The position numbers and the translations under genes are program-made. From Streptomyces mirabilis (GTDB lineage Bacteria > Actinomycetota > Actinomycetes > Streptomycetales > Streptomycetaceae): a stretch of DNA of 64,000 nt. The stretch is taken from the NCBI RefSeq assembly GCF_039503195.1, contig NZ_JBCJKP010000001.1:4898001-4962000 (forward strand), read 5' to 3'. The notes under the pieces were generated by a model. It saw nothing but the letters and a program-made list of their open reading frames with translations, was not told where the DNA came from and did no database searches. Below are positions 40,358 through 50,228 of this stretch, in pieces. The stretch's first letter is position 1. Each line of letters starts with the position of its first letter.

Positions 40358-40483
40358 GACGGCTCCCTGGGTACGGGTGGAACGGAACGGGCCCTTGGGG
40401 GAACAGCGTGCTACGAAACAGCCGGGCGATCACCCCCGGGGATGGGGAGGGTGATCGCCTGGATGCGATTTCGGACAGGTCGG

Positions 40484-40540
40484 GTCACATCCGATCCGAT
40501 CCGGTCGGGTCGGGTCCGGACGAGGTCAGGTCCCGCCCGG
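40484..40540. repeat. Short tandem G/C-rich repeats
   Basis: The spacer between the two oxidoreductase/esterase genes contains repeated GATCC and GGTCGG units (GATCCGATCCGGTCGGGTC). It contains no gene; the only role I can suggest is as a terminator or slippage-prone tract. Confidence 0.35.
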
Positions 40541-40552
40541 TCGGCCCGGGGT

Positions 40553-41677
40553 TCAGCTGAGCGTGCTCAGCGCCTTCGGGTCGTACGACCCGAGCTCCTC
40601 GAGCCGTCCGTCCAGGACCTTCGCCGCCCACTCCGGGTCCTGGAGGAGGGCGCGGCCCACGGCGACGAGGTCGAACTCGTCGCGCTCCAGGCGGTCGAGG
40701 AGGTTGTCGAGGGAGGCCACCTTGGAGCTCTCGCCCATGAAGGCCTTGATGAAGTCGCCGTCGAGGCCGACCGAGCCGACGGTGATGGTGGGCTTGCCCG
40801 TGAGCTTCTTGGTCCAGCCCGCGAGGTTCAGGTCGGAGCCGTCGAACTCGGGCAGCCAGTAGCGGCGGGTGGAGGCGTGGAAGGCGTCGACGCCGGCGGC
40901 GGCGAGCGGGGTCAGGATGGCCTCCAGCTCCTCCGGGGTCTCGGCGAGCCGGGCGTCGTAGTTGTCCGACTTCCACTGCGAGTAACGGAAGAGGACGGGG
41001 AAGTCGGCCGAGACCGAGTCACGGACCGCGGCGACGATCTCCGCCGCGAACTTCGTACGGGCGACGGGGTCACCGCCGTAGGCGTCCGTACGCCGGTTGG
41101 TGCCCGCCCACAGGAACTGGTCGAGCAGATAGCCGTGCGCGCCGTGCAGTTCGACGCCGTCGAAGCCGATGCGCTCGGCGGTGGCGGCGGCCTCGGCGAA
41201 CGCCGCGATGACCTCGTCCAGGTCGGTCTGGGTCATGGCCTTGCCGGTGCCCTCGGTGCCGTCGAGACGGATGCCGGAGGGGCCGACCGCGGGGGCGTCG
41301 GCGTACGGCGGCTTCCCCGCCTTGCGCACCATGCCGATGTGCCACAGCTGCGGAACGATCGTGCCGCCCGCCGCGTGCACCGCGTCGGCGACCTTCGTCC
41401 AGCCCTCGAGCTGCTCCGCGCCGTGGAAGCGCGGGACGCGGTCGCTCTCGCCCGCCGAGTCGTGGCCGACGTACGTGCCCTCGGTGACGATGAGGCCCAC
41501 GCCCGCGGCGGCGCGGCGGGCGTAGTACCCGGCCACGTCCTCACCGGGGACGCCGCCCGGGGAGAACTGCCGGGTCATCGGTGCCATCGCGATCCGGTTC
41601 GGGACGGTCAGGCCGTTCAGCGAGACAGGGCGGGAGAGGATCTCGGCCGCGCGGGAGGCGGGGGCAGTCGTAGACAC
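40553..41677 (-). CDS. NADH:flavin oxidoreductase (old yellow enzyme family)
   Basis: A 374-residue FMN-dependent TIM barrel. Motifs are LNGLTVPNRIAMAPMTRQF, GLIVTEGTYVG, IVPQLWHIG and FDGVELHGAHGYLLDQFLW, with the catalytic His/Asn-type pair. The end is DLVAVGRALLQDPEWAAKV. It reduces activated C=C bonds with NAD(P)H. Start is GTG 41677 with GAGGAG upstream. It lies just past the groEL terminator and may have its own promoter. Confidence 0.88.
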   Translation of the reverse strand: MSTTAPASRAAEILSRPVSLNGLTVPNRIAMAPMTRQFSPGGVPGEDVAGYYARRAAAGVGLIVTEGTYVGHDSAGESDRVPRFHGAEQLEGWTKVADAVHAAGGTIVPQLWHIGMVRKAGKPPYADAPAVGPSGIRLDGTEGTGKAMTQTDLDEVIAAFAEAAATAERIGFDGVELHGAHGYLLDQFLWAGTNRRTDAYGGDPVARTKFAAEIVAAVRDSVSADFPVLFRYSQWKSDNYDARLAETPEELEAILTPLAAAGVDAFHASTRRYWLPEFDGSDLNLAGWTKKLTGKPTITVGSVGLDGDFIKAFMGESSKVASLDNLLDRLERDEFDLVAVGRALLQDPEWAAKVLDGRLEELGSYDPKALSTLS

Positions 41678-41802
41678 GTGTGGGGGACTCCTCGGGTACC
41701 GGATGGTATGTGCGTATGCATCGATGGTGCCTCAACCACAACTCTCCGGCCGTTCATGTCATTCCGGCCGCCCGGCATCCCACCCTGTGACCCCGGACAC
41801 GC

Positions 41803-41844
41803 CCGAGGGCGGTACCCCCTGTTTCCAGGGAGTACCGCCCTCGG
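41803..41844. terminator. groEL terminator hairpin
   Basis: CCGAGGGCGGTACCCCCTG (41803-41821) pairs with CAGGGAGTACCGCCCTCGG (41826-41844) with one mismatch and a 4-nt loop. It lies 25 nt past the groEL stop. Confidence 0.8.
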
Positions 41845-41868
41845 CAGGAAAACCGATCCTCGGAAGGA

Positions 41869-43617
<1,749 letters not shown>

Positions 43618-43644
43618 TTATCACTCTCACCTTCAGAGTGCTAA
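43618..43644. promoter_or_regulatory. CIRCE element A (HrcA operator)
   Basis: TTATCACTC-N9-GAGTGCTAA matches CIRCE (TTAGCACTC-N9-GAGTGCTAA) with one mismatch. On the minus strand it lies just inside the predicted transcript start, in the groEL leader. Confidence 0.8.
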
Positions 43645-43650
43645 CGCCAA

Positions 43651-43679
43651 TGATTAGCACTCGCCCCTGCCGAGTGCAA
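43651..43679 (-). promoter_or_regulatory. groEL promoter
   Basis: On the minus strand, -35 TTGCAC (43674-43679) and -10 TAATCA (43651-43656) are separated by 17 nt. The predicted leader is about 150 nt. Confidence 0.6.
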
Positions 43680-43680
43680 G
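43654..43680. promoter_or_regulatory. CIRCE element B (HrcA operator)
   Basis: TTAGCACTC-N9-GAGTGCAAG has one perfect half and one with two mismatches. It coincides with the -35/-10 boxes of the groEL promoter, so HrcA binding would block polymerase. Confidence 0.8.
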
Positions 43681-43774
43681 CGCCTTCCCTTGATCCGCAG
43701 GTGAGAAGGGGCGCGCAACCCGCGCGTCGCGCCGGTGCGCGAGCGGGCCCACGACCGTGCGCGGACAGACCGAA

Positions 43775-43803
43775 GGGCTCGTACCCCATGGGATACGAGC
43801 CCC
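43775..43803. terminator. Terminator hairpin after cspA
   Basis: GGGCTCGTACCCC and its near-complement GGGATACGAGCCC form a stem with one mismatch, about 33 nt past the cspA stop and upstream of the groEL control region. Confidence 0.7.
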
Positions 43804-43835
43804 TCGTCACGTCGAACAGTCAGTCGGCGCGTGCT

Positions 43836-44042
43836 TCAGCTGGTCGCGAGTCGGACCATGTCCGCCTGCGGCCCTTTCTGGCCCTGCGAGATCTCGAAAT
43901 CGACCCGCTGACCCTCTTCCAGGGTGCGGTAGCCGTCCATCTGAATCGCGCTGTAGTGGACGAAAACATCCGCACCACCGTCGACCGCGATGAAGCCGTA
44001 CCCCTTCTCCGCGTTGAACCACTTGACGGTGCCCTGAGCCAT
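43836..44042 (-). CDS. cspA: Small cold-shock protein
   Basis: A 68-residue single-domain CspA-type nucleic-acid chaperone. RNP1 is KGYGFIA and RNP2 is DVFVHYS, after [11 protein letters not shown]. Length is typical for the small Csp group. The ATG at 44042 follows GGGGAGTTAGGC. It is transcribed alone from a promoter about 105 nt upstream, and the leader contains a short G/C hairpin. Symbol is by family; the exact paralogue number is not determinable. Confidence 0.92.
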   Translation of the reverse strand: MAQGTVKWFNAEKGYGFIAVDGGADVFVHYSAIQMDGYRTLEEGQRVDFEISQGQKGPQADMVRLATS

Positions 44043-44107
44043 GCCTAACTCCCCTATTACTGGCCCTTGCACAGGACCGCACTTCGCGGACCCGGGTCAG
44101 ACCTCAC

Positions 44108-44124
44108 CCCCCAACGGTTGGGGG
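44108..44124 (-). other. Hairpin in the cspA 5' leader
   Basis: CCCCCAA and TTGGGGG form a 7-bp stem with a 3-nt loop, about 66-82 nt upstream of the cspA start. Cold-shock leaders often carry temperature-sensitive structure, but a function here is not shown. Confidence 0.4.
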
Positions 44125-44153
44125 TGTGCGCCGGAACGCGTCGACCGCGGCTG

Positions 44154-44181
44154 AATGTATCTGTCCAACTGCCGTCTGCAA
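44154..44181 (-). promoter_or_regulatory. cspA promoter
   Basis: On the minus strand TTGCAG (44176-44181) and TACATT (44154-44159) are 16 nt apart. The surrounding 44130-44480 region is noticeably richer in A/T than the rest of the window and contains no supported gene. Confidence 0.45.
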
Positions 44182-44396
44182 CAGGTCAATCGGACGAGAA
44201 TTCCGGGCACGACCGATCGGAAATATGGGGAGAATTTGCGAAGATTCAGGGCAAGTCGGGCCCCATAAAAGCCATATAAGGCTCAAAAGCACGGGACACT
44301 TTGGCTACTTCTTGCCGGACTTCGGGCGCGAACTCATATGCGCCCGGCATGCAAAGTGGAGCGGCTTCCCCAACTGTACCGCGCTCAACCATGCAG

Positions 44397-44433
44397 AATT
44401 GCCCCCTCCGCTTCTCTCGCGGAGGGGGCAATT
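44397..44433. terminator. Strong terminator hairpin after the sulfur-carrier gene
   Basis: AATTGCCCCCTCCGC and GCGGAGGGGGCAATT form a perfect 15-bp stem with a 7-nt loop, 70 nt past the MoaD-like stop. It ends the thrC-sulfur-carrier transcript and insulates cspA. Confidence 0.85.
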
Positions 44434-44502
44434 CGATGAACTCTCGGTAATTGGCATTACCAAGGGTAACTATCTCACCCTGGGTAACGGCTCGCGAGGC
44501 GG

Positions 44503-44778
44503 TCAGCCTCCGGCGACGGCGGGGATGATCGAGACGCCCGCGCCGTCCGGCGTCGCCGTCTCCAGACCCTGCTCGAAACGGACGTCGTCGTCGTTGACGT
44601 AGACGTTGACGAACCGGCGCAGCTTGCCCTGGTCGTCCAGGACGCGCGCGGCGATACCCGTGTGGTTCTTCTCCAGATCCGCGATGACCTCACCGAGGGT
44701 CGCACCCTCGGCCGTCACCTCGGCCCGACCACCGGTGTAGGTGCGCAGGATGGTGGGGATGCGGACGGAAACGCTCAT
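44503..44778 (-). CDS. MoaD/ThiS-family sulfur carrier (CysO-like)
   Basis: A 91-residue ubiquitin-fold protein. It begins VRIPTILRTYTGGRAEV and ends IIPAVAGG; the C-terminal Gly-Gly is the thiocarboxylation site of MoaD, ThiS and CysO. FVNVYVNDDDVR and the location beside threonine synthase agree with actinobacterial CysO, which donates sulfide to O-phosphoserine for cysteine synthesis. The ATG at 44778 follows GGAGGTCACAAGA. It is probably co-transcribed with thrC, although an intergenic repeat separates them. Confidence 0.85.
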   Translation of the reverse strand: MSVSVRIPTILRTYTGGRAEVTAEGATLGEVIADLEKNHTGIAARVLDDQGKLRRFVNVYVNDDDVRFEQGLETATPDGAGVSIIPAVAGG

Positions 44779-44809
44779 TCTTGTGACCTCCGGTCAGGTA
44801 AGGGCTTTT

Positions 44810-44852
44810 GGGGGCGCGGGGAACTGCGCGACCAGCCCCCACCGGCCCGCAG
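44810..44852 (-). repeat. Intergenic repeat, inverted copy
   Basis: GGGGGCGCGGGGAACTGCGC and GACCAGCCCCCACCGGCCC are the reverse complement of the shared core. It is inserted in the 88-bp gap between thrC and the sulfur-carrier gene. Confidence 0.65.
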
Positions 44853-44866
44853 ACGAACGACGACGC

Positions 44867-46195
44867 TTACGCGAGCCCAGCTTCCCGGAAGGACTCGAGG
44901 CTGGGGCGAATCGTCGCCGTGAGCCCCGTACCGGCCACCGCATCCAGCGTCTTCAGACCATCACCGGTGTTCAGGACGACGGTGGTCAGCGTCGGGTCCA
45001 GCAGCCCGTTCTCGATCAGCTTCTTCGTCACGCCCACCGTCACACCACCGGCGGTCTCCGCGAAGATGCCCTCCGTACGGGCGAGCAACGTGATCGCGTC
45101 GACGACCTGCTCGTCGTTCACGTCCTCCACGGCCCCACCCGTGCGCCGCGCGATGTCCAGCACGTACGGCCCGTCGGCCGGGTTGCCGATGGCGAGCGAC
45201 TTGGCGATGGTGTTCGGCTTCTGGGGCCGTACGACGTCGTGGCCCGCCTTGTAGGCGACGGACACCGGCGAGCAGCCCTCGGCCTGGGCACCGAAGATCT
45301 TGTACGGCTTGTCCTCGACCAGTCCGAGCTTGATCAGCTCCTGAAGACCCTTGTCGATCTTCGTGAGCTGGGAGCCGGAGGCGATGGGGATCACCAGCTG
45401 GTCGGGGAGCTTCCACCCCAGCTGCTCGCAGATCTCGTACGCGAGGGTCTTGGAGCCCTCCGCGTAGTACGGCCGCAGGTTGACGTTGACGAAGCCCCAG
45501 CCCTCGCCGGCCGGGTCGCCGATCAGCTCGGAGCAGAAGCGGTTCACGTCGTCGTAGTTGCCCTCGATGCCGACGAGCTCGCCGCCGTAGATCGCGGCCA
45601 TGACGACCTTGCCCTGCTCCAGGTCGTGCGGGATGAACACGCAGGAGCGGAAACCGGCGCGGGCGGCGGCGGCGCCCACGGCGCCGGCGAGGTTGCCGGT
45701 GGAGGAGCAGGACAGGGTCGTGAAGTCGAACGCGCGGGCGGCCTCGATGGCCTGGGCGACGACGCGGTCCTTGAAGGAGTGCGTCGGGTTGCCCGAGTCG
45801 TCCTTGACGAAGAGCTTGCCGGCCTCGACGCCCAGCTCGCGGGCGAGGTTGTCGGCCTTGACGAGCTTGGTCCAGCCGGGGTTGATGTTCGGCTTGTCGG
45901 CGACGTCGGCCGGGACAGGCAGCAGCGGCGCATAGCGCCAGATGTTCGCGGGGCCCGCTTCGATGCGAGCCCGGAGTTCTTCGGTTTCGTAGGCGGAGAA
46001 GTCGTACGCGATCTCCAGCGGGCCGAAACACTCCTCGCAGGCGAAGACCGGGCCGAGCGGCACGCGGTGCCCGCACTCGCGGCAGGAAAGCGCGGCGGCG
46101 GGTCCGAGATCCACACCGACTACGGTGGTGGTGTCGCCCGCGACAGGGTTCGTGGTGCTTGCAACAGTCGAACTTGCAACAGTCTGCGCAGCCAT
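44867..46195 (-). CDS. thrC: Threonine synthase
   Basis: ThrC converts O-phosphohomoserine to threonine with pyridoxal phosphate. The 442-residue protein has an N-terminal zinc-ribbon-like CRECGHRVPLGPVFACEECFGPLE. The PLP lysine is in NPTHSFKDRVVAQA, followed by LSCSSTGNLAGAVGAAAARAG, IASGSQLTKIDKGLQEL and SLAIGNPADGPYVLDIARR. The start MAAQTVASS at 46195 lies downstream of AAAGGG. A SAM-I riboswitch lies directly upstream. The ThrC class with CxxC pairs is the actinobacterial form. Confidence 0.93.
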   Translation of the reverse strand: MAAQTVASSTVASTTNPVAGDTTTVVGVDLGPAAALSCRECGHRVPLGPVFACEECFGPLEIAYDFSAYETEELRARIEAGPANIWRYAPLLPVPADVADKPNINPGWTKLVKADNLARELGVEAGKLFVKDDSGNPTHSFKDRVVAQAIEAARAFDFTTLSCSSTGNLAGAVGAAAARAGFRSCVFIPHDLEQGKVVMAAIYGGELVGIEGNYDDVNRFCSELIGDPAGEGWGFVNVNLRPYYAEGSKTLAYEICEQLGWKLPDQLVIPIASGSQLTKIDKGLQELIKLGLVEDKPYKIFGAQAEGCSPVSVAYKAGHDVVRPQKPNTIAKSLAIGNPADGPYVLDIARRTGGAVEDVNDEQVVDAITLLARTEGIFAETAGGVTVGVTKKLIENGLLDPTLTTVVLNTGDGLKTLDAVAGTGLTATIRPSLESFREAGLA

Positions 46196-46214
46196 GGAGG
46201 CGAGGCCCTTTCTC

Positions 46215-46357
46215 CTCATCTTCCTCACGACGCACTTCGCCGTGAGACGGATTTGGCACCTTCCCTAGCCGGGAGCCTCGCCACATCAACGTGACAGGAC
46301 CAGCTGGAGGGTTGCCGGGGCTTCATCGGGCCGTATCCCTCTGCCCCTCTGGATGAG
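46215..46357 (-). ncRNA. SAM-I (S-box) riboswitch upstream of thrC
   Basis: On the minus strand the leader begins CTCATCCAGAGGGGC, continues GAGGGATACGGCCCGATGAA and CCCCGGCAACCC, and later has GGTGCCAAATCCGTC, ending GGAAGATGAG. These are the conserved S-box elements: the P1 strands CTCATC and GATGAG pair, with the kink-turn AGAGGGGCAGAGGGA and the SAM-core GGCCCGATGAAGCC-GGCAACC and GGTGCCAAATCC. The 3' P1 strand runs into GAGGAG, about 12-16 nt before the ATG, so SAM binding probably controls translation. The class is clear from sequence; direction of control is inferred (SAM represses). Confidence 0.9.
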
Positions 46358-46538
46358 CGGTATTCGGTTGTGTCGTGCGGGTGGTGCGGTCGTCCGCAAA
46401 TGATCTACGACATGCGATGGTCATCCGCGTTGTTCAAGACTGTAACCGAAGGCCAGGACAGTTGAGATAGTCGTCCGAACCGCGAGATGGATCACACCGT
46501 GAGACACCGGGTGATCAGACAGTGAGGAGCCGCAGACC

Positions 46539-47483
46539 GTGCTGAAGGAAACTGAGCGCTGGCTGAGCAATCGCTCCTGGTCCGTGACCGATCGCCCGCT
46601 CCACAGACTCATGTCCGCCAAACGGGCCACGGGTTCCTCGGTGAGCGTCGTCCTGCCTGCGCTGAACGAGGAGGAGACGGTCGGCGAGATCGTCGCCATC
46701 ATCCGCCACGACCTGATGCAGCAGGTGCCCCTCGTCGACGAGATCGTCGTCGTCGACTCGGGCTCCACCGACCGCACCTCGCAGGTGGCCGCCGCGGCGG
46801 GCGCGCGCGTGGTGCACCGGGACGAGATCCTGCCGCGCATCCCGACCGTGCCCGGCAAGGGCGAGGTGCTGTGGCGCTCCCTCCTCGTGACGAGCGGGGA
46901 CATCGTCTGTTTCATCGACGCGGACCTGAAGGAGTTCTCCTCGGACTTCGTCTCCGGGATCGTGGGGCCGCTGCTCACCGAGCCCGGCGTGGACCTCGTC
47001 AAGGCGATGTACGACCGTCCGCTCGGCGGTACGGCGGGGCAGGGCGGCCGGGTCACCGAACTCATGGCCCGCCCCCTCCTCAACATGCACTGGCCGCAGC
47101 TGGCCGGCTTCGTGCAGCCGCTCGGCGGGGAGTACGCGGCCCGCCGCTCGCTGCTCGAACAGCTCCCCTTCCCCGTCGGGTACGGGGTCGAGCTGGGCAT
47201 GCTGGTCGACGCCCTGCACCTGGTGGGCCTGGACGCGCTCGCCCAGGTCGACGTGGGCGTGCGCAAGCACCGCCACCAGGACGGGCAGGCGCTGGGCCGG
47301 ATGTCCGCCGCGATCTACCGCACGGCCCAGCTCCGGCTGGCCCGCGGCCACCTGATCCGCCCGGCCCTCACCCAGTTCGAACGGGGCGGGGACGGTTTCG
47401 AGCCGCGCACGTACTCGGTGGACACGGAGGAACGTCCTCCGATGGTCGAAATCTCCGAGTACCAGAAACGAAGGGCGGCGTAA
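46539..47483 (+). CDS. gpgS: Glucosyl-3-phosphoglycerate synthase
   Basis: GpgS transfers glucose from a nucleotide sugar to 3-phosphoglycerate, the first step to glucosylglycerate. The 314-residue GT81/GT2-like enzyme shows VSVVLPALNEEETVGEIV, VDEIVVVDSGSTDRT, RIPTVPGKGEVLWRSL and the metal-binding CFIDADLKEFSSDF. VELGMLVDALHLVGL and KHRHQDGQALGRMSAAIY complete the family. The GTG at 46539 follows GAGGAG. The gene lies next to otsA and otsB, linking it to compatible-solute metabolism. Confidence 0.85.
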   Translation: MLKETERWLSNRSWSVTDRPLHRLMSAKRATGSSVSVVLPALNEEETVGEIVAIIRHDLMQQVPLVDEIVVVDSGSTDRTSQVAAAAGARVVHRDEILPRIPTVPGKGEVLWRSLLVTSGDIVCFIDADLKEFSSDFVSGIVGPLLTEPGVDLVKAMYDRPLGGTAGQGGRVTELMARPLLNMHWPQLAGFVQPLGGEYAARRSLLEQLPFPVGYGVELGMLVDALHLVGLDALAQVDVGVRKHRHQDGQALGRMSAAIYRTAQLRLARGHLIRPALTQFERGGDGFEPRTYSVDTEERPPMVEISEYQKRRAA

Positions 47484-47488
47484 CGGCA

Positions 47489-47536
47489 CCCCTGCAAGGG
47501 GCACGGGGAACTGCGCGCTCGGCCCCCATCGGCCGG
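47489..47536 (-). repeat. Intergenic repeat, inverted copy
   Basis: CCCCTGCAAGGGGCACGGGG and AACTGCGCGCTCGGCCCCC are a diverged reverse-strand copy of the core, between gpgS and otsA. Confidence 0.55.
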
Positions 47537-47596
47537 AAGATCACATACGACCCCTCATATGGCCAACGGGAACGTTTGAGCGTTTCCATGCGGGGC

Positions 47597-47602
47597 TAAG
47601 TT
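47597..47602 (+). promoter_or_regulatory. -10 box TAAGTT, leaderless promoter of otsA
   Basis: TAAGTT lies 7 nt before the ATG at 47610; TTTGAG is 16 nt upstream as a -35. GGAACG and CGTTTCC flank this -35 as an imperfect inverted repeat. Confidence 0.5.
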
Positions 47603-47609
47603 TCGAGGC

Positions 47610-48998
47610 ATGGCTTCAACGCAAGGCGCCCACAACATCCTCGTCGCGTCCAACCGCGGCCCGGTCACCTACGAGGTCCAAGAGAACGGCTCGCTGCGCG
47701 CCAGGCGCGGTGGCGGCGGGCTGGTCTCGGGCCTCTCCGCGATCGGGCCGGACGCGGGGGCCCTGTGGGTGTGCTCGGCGCTCGGCGACGGCGACCGCGA
47801 GGCGGTCCGGCGCGGGATCGCCGAGGACGGCGTACGGATGCTGGACATCGACGCCGACGTACACGCGGACGCCTACAACGGCATCGCGAACTCCATGCTG
47901 TGGTTCGTCCACCACATGCTGTACCAGACCCCGCTGGAGCCGGTCTTCGACGCGGAGTTCCGGCGCCAGTGGGCGTCGTACGAGGCGTACAACCGCGCGT
48001 TCGCCGAAGCGCTGGCCGCGGAGGCGGCGCGGGGCGCGGTGGCGATCGTCCAGGACTACCACCTGACCCTCGTCCCCGGGATGCTCCGCGAGCTCCGCCC
48101 CGACCTGCGGATCGGTCACTTCTCGCACACCCCCTGGGCGCCGGTCGACTACTTCCGGATGCTGCCCGACGACATCGCCGAACAGGTGCTGCGCGGCATG
48201 CTCGGCGCGGACCGGCTCGGCTTCCTCACCCAGCGCTGGGCGGACGCGTTCACCGCCTGCTGCGACGCGCTCGTCGGCGGTCTCGGCGACACCCGGATCG
48301 GCGTGCACGGGCTCGGCGCGGACGCGGACTTCCTGCGCAGGCGCTCGCACGAGGCGGACGTCGCGGACCGCATGGCCACGCTGCGCGAGCAGATCGGCGA
48401 GGGCCGCAGGACGATCGTGCGGGTCGACCGGACCGAGCTGTCGAAGAACATCGTGCGGGGCCTGCTGGCGTACCGGCAGCTGCTGGAGGACCACCCGGAG
48501 TGGCGCGAGCGCGTCGTCCACGTGGCCTTCGCCTACCCCTCCCGCCAGGACCTGGCCGTCTACCGCGACTACACGGCCGAGGTCCAGCGGGTGGCGACCG
48601 AGATCAACTCCCAGTACGGGACACCGGGCTGGACCCCGGTCGTCCTCCACGTCAAGGACGACTTCGCCCGTTCCCTGGCCGCGTACCGGCTCGCCGACGT
48701 CGCCCTCGTCAACCCCATCCGCGACGGCATGAACCTCGTCGCCAAGGAGGTGCCGGTCGTCTCCGACGAGGGGTGCGTGCTGGTGCTCTCCCGGGAGGCG
48801 GGGGCGTACGAGGAGCTGGGCGAGGACGCGGTGGTGGTGAACCCCTACGACGTGGTCGGCACCGCGCGGGCGCTGGACGCGGCGCTGACCATGCCGGTGG
48901 GGGAACGGGCGGAACGTACGAAGCGGTTGGCTGCCGCCGGGACGGCGTTGCCTCCGGCGCAGTGGTTTCTTGAGCAGTTGCGGGAGTTGGAGGGATAA
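47610..48998 (+). CDS. otsA: Trehalose-6-phosphate synthase
   Basis: A GT20 enzyme that joins glucose from UDP- or GDP-glucose to glucose-6-phosphate. The 462-residue protein shows the donor loop [10 protein letters not shown], then [43 protein letters not shown] and [10 protein letters not shown]. The acceptor/nucleotide motifs are [22 protein letters not shown] and the conserved [16 protein letters not shown]. It is convergent with otsB, whose product dephosphorylates T6P. The start follows the leaderless promoter. Confidence 0.92.
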   Translation: MASTQGAHNILVASNRGPVTYEVQENGSLRARRGGGGLVSGLSAIGPDAGALWVCSALGDGDREAVRRGIAEDGVRMLDIDADVHADAYNGIANSMLWFVHHMLYQTPLEPVFDAEFRRQWASYEAYNRAFAEALAAEAARGAVAIVQDYHLTLVPGMLRELRPDLRIGHFSHTPWAPVDYFRMLPDDIAEQVLRGMLGADRLGFLTQRWADAFTACCDALVGGLGDTRIGVHGLGADADFLRRRSHEADVADRMATLREQIGEGRRTIVRVDRTELSKNIVRGLLAYRQLLEDHPEWRERVVHVAFAYPSRQDLAVYRDYTAEVQRVATEINSQYGTPGWTPVVLHVKDDFARSLAAYRLADVALVNPIRDGMNLVAKEVPVVSDEGCVLVLSREAGAYEELGEDAVVVNPYDVVGTARALDAALTMPVGERAERTKRLAAAGTALPPAQWFLEQLRELEG

Positions 48999-49015
48999 GG
49001 GGTACAGGTCGACTG

Positions 49016-49035
49016 CGGGTGCGTTGTGGCTGGTC
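49016..49035 (+). repeat. Truncated intergenic repeat
   Basis: GGGTGCGTTGTGGCTGGTCG followed by CGCAG keeps only the left part of the repeat core; the rest is missing. It lies between the convergent otsA and otsB genes. Confidence 0.4.
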
Positions 49036-49055
49036 GCGCAGCGGTCGGCCGGGGA

Positions 49056-49931
49056 TCAACGGTCCAGGCGACTCGCCAATGCCATCAGCAGGCGCACGAC
49101 TCCCGCGGGGCCGTCGACGACGAGATCCGCTCGTTCGGCCAGTTCGGTGACTTCCGCGCTGCCGCTGCACACCAGCAGGCCCGGGACGCCGTCCGAGCGG
49201 AGTTTGTCGACGGCGGCGAAGGCGGGGAGGTCGCCCAGGTCGTCGCCGGCGTACATGACGGCTTCGGCCTGGACCTCGCGGACGTACTCCAGGAGGGCGA
49301 CGCCCTTGTCCATGCCCGGAGGACGGAGTTCGAGGACCATCCGACCGGGTTCGACGATCAGGCCGTGGCGGGTGGCGAGGTCGGTGAGGGGTTCGCGCAG
49401 TGCCTCGAACGCGGCCTGGGGGTCCTCCGCGCGGCGGGTGTGGACCGCGACCGCGCGGCCCTTCTCCTCGATCCAGGTGCCGTGCCAGGCGCCGATCCCG
49501 TCGAGGACCCCGGGCAGCTCGGCGCGGACGGCGGCGACGCCGGGGTGCGGGGCGGGGGCGTTGACGGTACCGGTGCGGGCGTCCCAGCGTTCGGCGCCGT
49601 AGTGGCCGAGGACGACGAGGTGGTCGAGGCCCGGGACACCCGCGAAACCACCGTGGCGGACCGCCACGCCGGCCGGGCGGCCGGTGACGACGGCGACGGA
49701 GGCGACCTTCGGGGCGAGGGCCGCGAGGGCGGGGACCGCGTCGGGGTGGGCGCGGGCCTGCTCCGGGTCGGCGACGATGGGGGCGAGTGTTCCGTCGAAG
49801 TCGAGCGCGATGACGGCCCGGTCGGGCCGGGTGAGGATGGCGTCGAGACCGTCGCGTCCGGCGGGGGTCACGGGTGTCGGCAAGGGGTCCGTGAGGTCCG
49901 GGAATTCCGCGTTTTCCGAGTGGCTGCCCAT
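49056..49931 (-). CDS. otsB: Trehalose-phosphatase
   Basis: A 291-residue HAD-superfamily phosphatase that hydrolyses trehalose-6-phosphate. Motif I is ALDFDGTLAPIV; motif II lies in VAVVTGRPAG, and GHYGAERWDARTG is a family signature. The cap and motif III are in WIEEKGRAVAVH and MDKGVALLEYV, and motif IV is MYAGDDLGDLPAF. The ATG at 49931 is preceded by TAGGGT with 6 nt between, so the start is leaderless. It completes the OtsAB pathway with the convergent otsA. Confidence 0.92.
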   Translation of the reverse strand: MGSHSENAEFPDLTDPLPTPVTPAGRDGLDAILTRPDRAVIALDFDGTLAPIVADPEQARAHPDAVPALAALAPKVASVAVVTGRPAGVAVRHGGFAGVPGLDHLVVLGHYGAERWDARTGTVNAPAPHPGVAAVRAELPGVLDGIGAWHGTWIEEKGRAVAVHTRRAEDPQAAFEALREPLTDLATRHGLIVEPGRMVLELRPPGMDKGVALLEYVREVQAEAVMYAGDDLGDLPAFAAVDKLRSDGVPGLLVCSGSAEVTELAERADLVVDGPAGVVRLLMALASRLDR

Positions 49932-49937
49932 ACCCCG

Positions 49938-49943
49938 ACCCTA
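49938..49943 (-). promoter_or_regulatory. -10 box TAGGGT, leaderless promoter of otsB
   Basis: On the minus strand TAGGGT-CGGGGT-ATG gives the 6-nt spacing. Confidence 0.55.
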
Positions 49944-49994
49944 TCCGCGCACCCCCGGGCGCACCCACGGCTCACCGAGTCACACCAGGCGGTG

Positions 49995-50222
49995 TCAGCG
50001 TTCCGCGCGGCGGGTGTCCCGGATGCGGCGGAGGCGGTTCACCGTGATCGGGTCGTGGGCGAGGGCGCGGGGGTCGTCGAGGAGGGCGTTGAGGAGTTGG
50101 TAGTAGCGGACGGGGGCGAGGCCGAGTCGCTCGCGTATCGCTCGTTCCTTCGCGCCGGGCCCCGCGAAGGAACGGCGCTCCATGGCGAGGATCCCCCGCT
50201 CCCTCCCGCTCAGTTCGTCCAT
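49995..50222 (-). CDS. DUF3263 family protein
   Basis: A 75-residue basic protein: ERGILAMERRSFAGPGAKERAIRERLGLAPVRYYQLLNALL. It resembles a winged-helix/HTH of the DUF3263 family, so DNA binding is plausible. The ATG at 50222 is 6 nt after TACGGT, giving a leaderless start. Function is unknown; it is a compact conserved actinobacterial protein. Confidence 0.85.
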   Translation of the reverse strand: MDELSGRERGILAMERRSFAGPGAKERAIRERLGLAPVRYYQLLNALLDDPRALAHDPITVNRLRRIRDTRRAER

Positions 50223-50228
50223 GACCGC

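Noticed and set aside
44130..44500. Low-GC island as horizontally acquired gene
   Set aside because: The A/T-richer stretch has no ORF with a ribosome site; it fits a promoter, leader and terminator region.
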